Part shown: piece by piece, positions 58,331 to 64,000 of the stretch | Layout of the letters: every line of letters starts with the position of its first letter | Position numbering within the stretch: position 1 is the first letter of the stretch | From: Carboxylicivirga longa | GTDB lineage: Bacteria; Bacteroidota; Bacteroidia; Bacteroidales; Marinilabiliaceae | Direction: 5' to 3' | Assembly (NCBI RefSeq): GCF_050589825.1 | Contig: NZ_JBNGOZ010000015.1 | Span: 1 to 64,000 of the forward strand | DNA: 64,000 bases | Made by a program: the position numbers and the translations under genes | Notes under the pieces: generated by a model | Database searches by the model: none | Told to the model about the DNA's origin: nothing | The model's input: only the letters and a program-made list of their open reading frames with translations

Positions 58331-59182
58331 ATGACAGATAGCATTGTTAAAAACAAACTTCATAAACCTATTGAGTCTTTGACAATCAATAAGGAGGACT
58401 TGTTAAAGTTTCTAAACTTATTACAAGAAAGAGCCAATGCTGCATGTGATATAGAATGTAAGCATATAGAAAATACAATTGATGCTGACAAATTAGAGAA
58501 ATCAAAAGAAGACTTAAAAGGTTGTTCACAGTTAAAGGTAACAGTTAACGGAATTGACGGTGAACAACTTTTTGGCTCAATTGACGACGTATTCAACTCA
58601 GTCTCATTTCCAGAACAAATAAAGTCCCTTTATCTTAACAGTGAATTAATTTATGAGTCAAGATTTAATTATATACCAAGAAATCGATTTGAAGTATTTA
58701 TTGATTTTACCAAACCCAAAGTGCTAGATTTTTCATTCCTGCCAAGTGAGAAAACTCCAAATGACTCTAATTTTACCGTTGAAGGATTTGACAATACTTG
58801 GGTTAATGGAGTTTTTAGTGAGATTGATAAATATTTTGAAAAGAGGTCATCTAAGTTTTCAAGTATACATCAAAATAGTGTTTACGATATAATTGTATGG
58901 ACATTGGGACTACCAATTGGTTTTTGGGCATGTTCAAAAATAGAAGATTGGATTAATCAATCGTTCACTAATGACTTCTTAAGCAGCCTAAGCTATGTTT
59001 ACATTTTCTTTATTAGTTTAATGGTCTTAAGAGTACTGTTCCACTATTCCAGGTGGTTATATCCAAAATTACAATTTAAGTCAAACCAAGACTTGTCTTT
59101 AATTCATAGAGGCTTTTTTTACGTAATTACAACTGGAATTTTAGGTTCATTTCTCTATGATATAATAAAATATATTTTTTAG
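58331..59182 (+). CDS. Cassette-borne protein with C-terminal membrane segments
   Basis: A 283-residue protein. Residues 1-190 are soluble and charged, with a strand pattern (LKVTVNGIDGEQLFGSIDDVFNSV, NRFEVFIDFTKPKVLDF). Membrane helices lie at about residues 190-208, 220-237 and 257-275, with short basic loops. I recognise no family. The soluble domain followed by helices would suit a membrane-tethered sensor or effector. It is the only gene in its cassette, starting 38 bases after the opening core. Confidence 0.55.
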   Translation: MTDSIVKNKLHKPIESLTINKEDLLKFLNLLQERANAACDIECKHIENTIDADKLEKSKEDLKGCSQLKVTVNGIDGEQLFGSIDDVFNSVSFPEQIKSLYLNSELIYESRFNYIPRNRFEVFIDFTKPKVLDFSFLPSEKTPNDSNFTVEGFDNTWVNGVFSEIDKYFEKRSSKFSSIHQNSVYDIIVWTLGLPIGFWACSKIEDWINQSFTNDFLSSLSYVYIFFISLMVLRVLFHYSRWLYPKLQFKSNQDLSLIHRGFFYVITTGILGSFLYDIIKYIF

Positions 59183-59194
59183 ATATAAAGCTCA

Positions 59195-59393
59195 GTTGCT
59201 AACAAACCGCCATAGAGCATATAGGGTGCAGCTTTTCTTGGTTGGTTCGTAGCTTCGGCAATCAGCGCCAAATCACTGATTTGGCTTTTGAAATGAAAAG
59301 ATAAAAACAAATACAGCGCTTTGGCTCCGCGCAATTTGGAAAGTTTGTAAGGTTAAATCCCTTTACGCTCCATGCGGCAGGCCGTTGCCTGCA
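59195..59393 (+). repeat. attC-like site 11, long class
   Basis: The left core GTTGCTAAC (59195-59203) is the reverse complement of GTTAGCAAC at 58284. The internal hairpin is GCCAAATC-ACT-GATTTGGC. It closes with GTTGCCTGCA (59384-59393). Confidence 0.8.
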
Positions 59394-59428
59394 ATAGAAA
59401 AAGTACAAACCGCAAATAATTCATTGAA

Positions 59429-60292
59429 ATGAAATCATACTTATTCTTGCTAATAATTTTATTGAAACCAATTTTCATCTATTCACAAACCAATTTAGCC
59501 GATAACTCTGAAATTGTTAAGAATTCATTAAATGGACTTGAATTAATAAATGACCAATGGAATCGTGAGGTACTATTCAGTGTTGAGAATAAGAATGAAC
59601 AATTTATTTATTTGAAACAAGTTCAGAATACTTTGTTTGCAATTAGTCAAATAAGAATAGGTAATCAATATGATGAATATCTAAACGTATTCACTATAAA
59701 TTCATCAAACAGACATCGAGTTAAATTAAACAATGTAAAATTCGGAATTTTCAATAGTGCGAATTTTAGATTAAAGGACAACAAAGTAAGTATATTTGTC
59801 TCTAATGAAAAACTTGTAGAATATCAGTATGACCTTGAAGATAAAGAGTTAATTAACGTTTTATCTATGAAAATTCAAGGACATGCAAGTGCTGGCAGAA
59901 GCTCCTATCGGTCCTCATTCCCATCTCGTTCAGGTCGGTTCAGAATTGAATTTAAAGATGTAGACTTGATATTGCACAAAATGAAAATTGTAGAGGATGA
60001 TTTTGCTGGTGATTTGTTAGTTCCAATTTCATCAAAAACTCTTATATCTCAACAATATGATGGTTCATGGTCATTTGGCTCAGGCGTTTGGAACAATGAA
60101 GAAACCAAATTTTACTTTGACAATACAGGTGCAGTTGCTTGTATTTGGGAACTTGATGTCGAAAAAAATACATTGAATAAAATTGTTCCTGAACATGAGG
60201 CTTTTAATCCATTTATAATCAACAATGAAACTGAAAAAGTATTAGGCTTTTTTTTAGGCAACTCAATTATGATTGCTAAACCTGGAAAATAA
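59429..60292 (+). CDS. Exported cassette-borne protein, possible beta-propeller-like
   Basis: A 287-residue protein with a cleavable signal peptide (MKSYLFLLIILLKPIFIYSQ). The mature part is strand-rich, with recurrent FxIxN...F...DN patterns (LFAISQIRIGNQYDEYLNVFTIN, SANFRLKDNKVSIFVSNEKLVEYQYDLEDKEL, WSFGSGVWNNEETKFYFDNTGAVACIWELD). This is compatible with a propeller or a sandwich but not decisive. No catalytic motif. It is the only gene in its cassette and ends 5 bases before the left core. Confidence 0.55.
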   Translation: MKSYLFLLIILLKPIFIYSQTNLADNSEIVKNSLNGLELINDQWNREVLFSVENKNEQFIYLKQVQNTLFAISQIRIGNQYDEYLNVFTINSSNRHRVKLNNVKFGIFNSANFRLKDNKVSIFVSNEKLVEYQYDLEDKELINVLSMKIQGHASAGRSSYRSSFPSRSGRFRIEFKDVDLILHKMKIVEDDFAGDLLVPISSKTLISQQYDGSWSFGSGVWNNEETKFYFDNTGAVACIWELDVEKNTLNKIVPEHEAFNPFIINNETEKVLGFFLGNSIMIAKPGK

Positions 60293-60297
60293 ACTAC

Positions 60298-60495
60298 TGC
60301 AGGCAACACGCTAGTATAAAGCAATTGGCGTTCGTAAGAATTTGGTAGATAAGTTAGGTAATCGAACACCGCCAAATCTTTGATTTGGCTTTAGAAATAG
60401 AAAGATAATAACAAATAAAAGATTTGGCTCAGAGAGTTTTTGGAGGTAGGGTTTCGTTAAATTGCCAATCGCTTCATCTAGCCACCGTTGTCTGC
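60298..60495 (+). repeat. attC-like site 12, long class
   Basis: The left core TGCAGGCAAC (60298-60307) is the reverse complement of GTTGCCTGCA at 59384. The internal hairpin is GCCAAATC-TTT-GATTTGGC. It closes with GTTGTCTGC (60487-60495). Confidence 0.8.
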
Positions 60496-60599
60496 AATTC
60501 CCCCTATTCCAGAGCCATTGATTTCTCAAGCAAACGATAAAATGGTATAGTGTTGAAATTGTAGGTTTTATGAATTTGGGATTTTACCGTTAGTCAGAA
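60494..60599 (+). repeat. Cassette leader element, degenerate copy D
   Basis: It begins GCAATTCCCCCTAT and ends CGTTAGTCAGAAG like the other leaders, but lacks the central stem. It supports the idea that this leader is inherited with cassettes. Confidence 0.5.
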
Positions 60600-60647
60600 G
60601 TAAAACAAAATATCATATTAATAAATCTTTATAGCTAAATGTGTTAG

Positions 60648-62213
60648 ATGAATAATTCTTACTTAAAAGAAGTTAAAGAAATTGCACAATTGAAAGGAGG
60701 TGAGTGCTTATCTGAAGTTTATGAAGGATCGATGAAAAAACTACTATTCAAATGCGAAAATGGGCACATTTTTGAATCGACACCAACAAACATAAAGCAT
60801 AACAATCAATGGTGTAAAGAATGTAGTGTCAATAGACAGAGGAGTGGTTTATTAGAATGCAAACAGTTAGCAATTCGTAGAGGAGGTAAATGCCTTGAAT
60901 CCGATTATAAGAATCAGCATGAAAAGATGCTCTGGCAATGTGCAGCTGGGCATACATGGAAAGCACGCTATGGAGATATAAAAAGAAATGCTCAATGGTG
61001 TCCAACTTGTGCTAGCGGAATAGGCGAGCGGATTTGTAGATTATTTTTTGAGGAACTATTCGATTGTGCATTCCCTAAAACTTATCCTATATGGCTTATA
61101 AATGATTTAGGTAACCAAATGGAATTAGATGGCTACAGCTCAAAATATAAATTAGCTTTTGAACACCAAGGTGATCAACATTACAGCGCAAGATTACACT
61201 ATTCAAATAACGAAAAATTAAAAAAACGGATAAATGATGACTTGAAAAAGAAAGAATTATGTAATAGTCATGGAATTATATTGTTGGCTATACCTGAGAT
61301 TCCCACAAGACTTCCTATAAACAAAATTAAAAAATTCATACTAGATGAGTTAAGTAAACTAAAAATATCTTCTGAGCTCAGTAAATGTCTTGATTCATTT
61401 AAAAAGAAGCACATAGACTACAATAGGGCGTATATTTACAAGCCTTTAGAGCCAATCAGAGAAATAGCATTGGAAAAAGGAGGAAAACTTATTTCTAAAT
61501 CATATTTAGGAATTTTTGAAAAACTTGATTTTATATGTAAACATGGACACAAATTTAAGAAATCACCCTCTCATATAATTCATAGAGGTCAATGGTGCCC
61601 TGTTTGTTCCAAAATAGAAAATAAACAATCCACAAAAGAAATTGAAGAATTAAGAAAAATAGCAAAAATTTATGGCGGTGTACTTATATCAGATTCATCG
61701 CTTGGCGCTCATAGTCATCATATCTGGAGATGTTCTAAAGGTCATGAATTTAATTCAACACCTGCAAATGTTTCACAAGGTAAGTGGTGTCCAATTTGTG
61801 CTAAAATTAAGCGTAAGGAAAAAACTAGAAAAGAATATGAAGATAAGTTTTTGAAAGTTTTGAAAAATAAGGGAGGCCGTATTTCTGAAGGTTTTTATAA
61901 GAGTATTAAACAACCAGTTCTGGTAACTTGCGGTCACGGGCATGTTTGGTCTGCGAGGCCTGAATCAATATTCAAAGGATCTTGGTGTCCTGACTGTAAA
62001 AAAATAAGTTTTAGAACAAAATATGAAAAAAAGTTACTAAAAGTCATATCAATAAATGAAGGAAAAATACTTCAAGGAAAATATGAAACCATGAAATCTA
62101 AAATTAAAGTCGAATGTGCATTTGGCCATATTTGGTCAGCACGAGTTGATGGGTTAATTGGGGGTTCATGGTGTCCATTGTGTAAAAAAGATGCAATAAA
62201 AAATGGAAAATAA
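60648..62213 (+). CDS. Cassette-borne nuclease-like protein with six zinc ribbons
   Basis: A 521-residue protein built from six repeats. Each repeat has a CxxGH motif followed some 20 residues later by WCxxC (for example FKCENGHIFESTPTNIKHNNQWCKEC and IWRCSKGHEFNSTP...WCPIC). Each is preceded by GG and a helix. Between repeats two and three lies a VSR/PD-(D/E)XK-like domain, ICRLFFEELFDCAFPKTYP then MELDGYSSKYKLAFEHQGDQHY (D and E-x-Q instead of E-x-K) and a C-terminal helix. The repeats probably recognise DNA, giving a modular sequence-reading nuclease. The protein is either a defence enzyme or a homing-type nuclease, and is the largest gene in the array. Confidence 0.7.
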   Translation: MNNSYLKEVKEIAQLKGGECLSEVYEGSMKKLLFKCENGHIFESTPTNIKHNNQWCKECSVNRQRSGLLECKQLAIRRGGKCLESDYKNQHEKMLWQCAAGHTWKARYGDIKRNAQWCPTCASGIGERICRLFFEELFDCAFPKTYPIWLINDLGNQMELDGYSSKYKLAFEHQGDQHYSARLHYSNNEKLKKRINDDLKKKELCNSHGIILLAIPEIPTRLPINKIKKFILDELSKLKISSELSKCLDSFKKKHIDYNRAYIYKPLEPIREIALEKGGKLISKSYLGIFEKLDFICKHGHKFKKSPSHIIHRGQWCPVCSKIENKQSTKEIEELRKIAKIYGGVLISDSSLGAHSHHIWRCSKGHEFNSTPANVSQGKWCPICAKIKRKEKTRKEYEDKFLKVLKNKGGRISEGFYKSIKQPVLVTCGHGHVWSARPESIFKGSWCPDCKKISFRTKYEKKLLKVISINEGKILQGKYETMKSKIKVECAFGHIWSARVDGLIGGSWCPLCKKDAIKNGK

Positions 62214-62231
62214 TTTTTAAAAATAAGACCA

Positions 62232-62312
62232 GCAGACAACACGCGGTCATACACCATGGCTTGCCGCAGGCGCAACACAAGCCACACTGCATACCGCCAA
62301 ACCGTTACCAAC
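62232..62312 (+). repeat. attC-like site 13, minimal 81-base class
   Basis: The left core GCAGACAAC (62232-62240) is the reverse complement of GTTGTCTGC at 60487. The tip CTTGCCGCAGG and arms CGCGGTCATAC/GCATACCGCC match site 10. It closes with GTTACCAAC (62304-62312). Confidence 0.8.
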
Positions 62313-62336
62313 AAGGCTAAAAAAGAACGAACTCGA

Positions 62337-63131
62337 ATGGCGAAAAAGAAATATATAGAGACAGGACAATGTATCTGGTGTTTAAAAAAAGAACCAGAGG
62401 TTTCGTTCTTTAATAAACCTCATACGATTTCTAAAAAGTTAGGAGCCACAAACATTGGATTTGATATTTGTGATAACTGTAATCATTTCTTTGGCAAAAT
62501 TGACCGGACTCAAAAATATCCAATGTCAGTTGAATTAGCATTCAAGGAGATTTTAAATATAATGCGATTATTGCTCAAAAATGATTTAAATAAAGACACT
62601 TACAAATCATTCAAATCAACATATTTTTCATATCACCATTCAAAATCGACAATCGTTATAAATAAAACATTTAAACTAAATCCATACTTCATTGGGAGTT
62701 TGACAAGACAGTTTAAAAAAGGAATTTATGAGACTTTTTTGCAAGAATATCACAGAGAAACAAAAAACGGATTAGACAAGAGATTTGATTCAATAAGAAA
62801 ATTTGTCCGTTATGATATTGGAAATCTTCCAGTTTATTTTTTAGATAATAATGGAGTCCACCTTGTGGAAGAAAATATTGATAATATCAGTTTTCATTTT
62901 CCAGAAAATGTTTTAAATCAAATCGATGATTTCGGATTTTATACAATGCTAATTTATAGCAATGTATTTTTTCTAGAGGTGACACCAAGAGCTGAATTAA
63001 GTAGAGAGATATTTCTTAAAAAAGAGAGTAAAGAGATGATTGGTAGTGGATTTATTTACACACAATTGAGAACCTTGGAATATATAACTGATATGGATTT
63101 TACTCTACGGAAACTGTATGAGAAAAAATAA
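62337..63131 (+). CDS. HNH-like zinc protein in a cassette
   Basis: A 264-residue protein started at the ATG at 62337 (MAKKKYIETGQCIWCLKK). The longer frame from 62256 reads through the attC-like site and is rejected. The N terminus has the pattern CIWC-x13-H-T-I-S-K-K-L-G-x8-C-D-N-C-N-H-F-F-G, as in HNH-type nucleases of the HNH_5 kind (CxxC, pH, CxxCN). The C-terminal 190 residues are unassigned and helical with strands. It could be a defence nuclease. It is the only gene of its cassette. Confidence 0.65.
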   Translation: MAKKKYIETGQCIWCLKKEPEVSFFNKPHTISKKLGATNIGFDICDNCNHFFGKIDRTQKYPMSVELAFKEILNIMRLLLKNDLNKDTYKSFKSTYFSYHHSKSTIVINKTFKLNPYFIGSLTRQFKKGIYETFLQEYHRETKNGLDKRFDSIRKFVRYDIGNLPVYFLDNNGVHLVEENIDNISFHFPENVLNQIDDFGFYTMLIYSNVFFLEVTPRAELSREIFLKKESKEMIGSGFIYTQLRTLEYITDMDFTLRKLYEKK

Positions 63132-63137
63132 AGCCCA

Positions 63138-63287
63138 GTTGGTAACAAAGTACATATTGCAGGGCGGGGTTAGGTGGTACGCCAACTGCGCCCCGAGGCT
63201 TCGGGGCTCGCATCGCAGTTCCGTGTCCTACCGGACAGGAACGCTCTCCGAAATCCGCCCCGACAACATGTACCAACCGTTAGCCAT
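63138..63287 (+). repeat. attC-like site 14
   Basis: The left core GTTGGTAAC (63138-63146) is the reverse complement of GTTACCAAC at 62304. A GCCCCGAGGCTTCGGGGC hairpin fills the centre. It closes with GTTAGCCAT (63279-63287), opening the last, incomplete cassette. Confidence 0.75.
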
Positions 63288-63315
63288 AAGATAAAAACTG
63301 AACATTACTAATTAT

Positions 63316-64000
63316 ATGAGTAGAAAACACTTTCATACATTTGATGCATTAAGATTTTTTTCTTTTCTCTTGGTTTTTTTTCTCCACTTACCAAAAACTG
63401 GAGTAGTGTATATTGATTTTTTCCTTAAAAGTGGGGGGATTGGAGTAACATTCTTTTTTGTATTAAGTGGTTTTTTAATTACTTATATTTTGTTGTATGA
63501 AAAAGAACATAAAAAGACAATTTCCCTTAAGAATTTTTTTTCAAGGCGAATATTGAGGATTTGGCCATTATTTTATCTTATGATAGGATTTGCTTATTTA
63601 TCACCATATATACTAAATGCTCTCAATCTGCCTTTTGAAAATGAAGGATACAAGCCACATTTATTGACATCAATATTCTTCGGTGAAAATTATAAGATGA
63701 TGATGACTAATACATTTCCAGACGGAGCGCCTTTAAGAGTTATGTGGTCACTATGCATAGAAGAACACTTTTACATTCTGTGGGGAGTGTTACTTTATTT
63801 TATCTCTATTAAAAAAATTCCTCTTCTTATTATATTCAGTATTATCATTGCAAATATTGCACGACTAATTTATTCTTATTTTGGATTAGGTCATATTGAT
63901 ATATTATCACATTTAGATTATTTTGCTTTCGGTGCAATACCTGCATATATTTTGATGCATAAGAAGAGTTACATCGCTTATGTGGAAAAAATACCAATAT
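63316..64000 (+). CDS. Acyltransferase family 3 membrane protein (OafA/YrhL-like), partial
   Basis: 228 complete codons before the window ends. MSRKHFHTFDALRFFSFLLVFFLHLP has the typical D-x-LRF...H start, followed by GGIGVTFFFVLSGFLITYILL and FFSRRILRIWPLFYL, the family's signatures. Several further hydrophobic segments follow, including MWSLCIEEHFYILWG. Such integral membrane enzymes O-acylate polysaccharides, for example lipopolysaccharide or exopolysaccharide. The gene starts 29 bases after the opening core, as a cassette gene does. The C terminus and the following attC-like site lie outside the window. Confidence 0.85.
   Translation, partial: MSRKHFHTFDALRFFSFLLVFFLHLPKTGVVYIDFFLKSGGIGVTFFFVLSGFLITYILLYEKEHKKTISLKNFFSRRILRIWPLFYLMIGFAYLSPYILNALNLPFENEGYKPHLLTSIFFGENYKMMMTNTFPDGAPLRVMWSLCIEEHFYILWGVLLYFISIKKIPLLIIFSIIIANIARLIYSYFGLGHIDILSHLDYFAFGAIPAYILMHKKSYIAYVEKIPI

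Larger units (their letters stand above)
53017..64000 (+). mobile_element. Right part of the integron-like gene-cassette array
   Basis: Eleven complete cassettes and the start of a twelfth. Each opening core has its exact or near-exact reverse complement in the left core at its own end (for example GTTGCCTGCA at 59384 and TGCAGGCAAC at 60298). All recognisable genes are on the + strand. Four consecutive units are copies of one non-coding-type cassette. As in the left part, no integrase is present. Confidence 0.75.

Overview
The window looks like a chromosomal segment of a Bacteroidota bacterium (a Cytophagales- or Flavobacteriia-like lineage; I cannot place it further). The reasons are the lipoproteins with FISC/ASC/VSC-type lipoboxes, YARHG-, DUF6174- and DUF6438-like proteins, the Bacteroidota-type tyrosine recombinase, weak Shine-Dalgarno signals and AT-rich flanks. 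There is no rRNA, no complete tRNA, no CRISPR array and no complete IS.

Three layers are visible. (1) Positions 1 to about 4,500 and 53,017 to 64,000 form an integron-like array of gene cassettes. There is one gene (or none) per unit, nearly all on the + strand, and units are separated by hairpin-forming attC-like sites of 80-205 bp. The decisive observation is that the 9-10 bases opening each cassette (GTTR plus variable bases) are the reverse complement of the left core of the attC-like site at the end of that same cassette, in every complete unit that can be tested. This is what excision and integration of circular cassettes between G and TT would leave. No integron integrase is in the window. 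Cargo includes small membrane proteins, lipoproteins, two nuclease-like proteins, an acyltransferase, four tandem copies of a cassette without a normal gene, and one cassette that is a chain of strong hairpins.

(2) From roughly 6.3 to 52.9 kb an integrated element, with all genes on the - strand, splits the array. Its right edge abuts the 3' half of an attC-like site. From right to left it holds a tyrosine recombinase, a small HTH protein, a KilA-N protein, a DnaG-type primase-helicase and an iteron-like origin candidate (44.1-52.8 kb). Next comes a type I restriction-modification island with a WYL regulator and accessory genes (33.2-44.0 kb), then cargo genes (27.5-33.1 kb). Last is a more G+C-rich virion and lysis module (6.4-27.4 kb).

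(3) The virion module has no terminase, portal, tape-measure or tail gene. It instead encodes several single-membrane-segment proteins, small beta-rich capsid candidates, a repeat-containing spike, a RadA-like ATPase, a histone-like DNA-binding protein, a transglutaminase-fold protein with a basic amphipathic region, and a holin/endolysin set. Three consecutive large enzymes (Strawberry-notch helicase, adenine methylase, HEWGH metallopeptidase-like polyvalent protein) share a C-terminal tag of about 18 residues. I infer a temperate tailless virus, possibly of an undescribed lineage, that packages and injects these enzymes. The window therefore offers two candidate novelties: the relaxed-core cassette system and the tailless virus with a protein-sorting tag.
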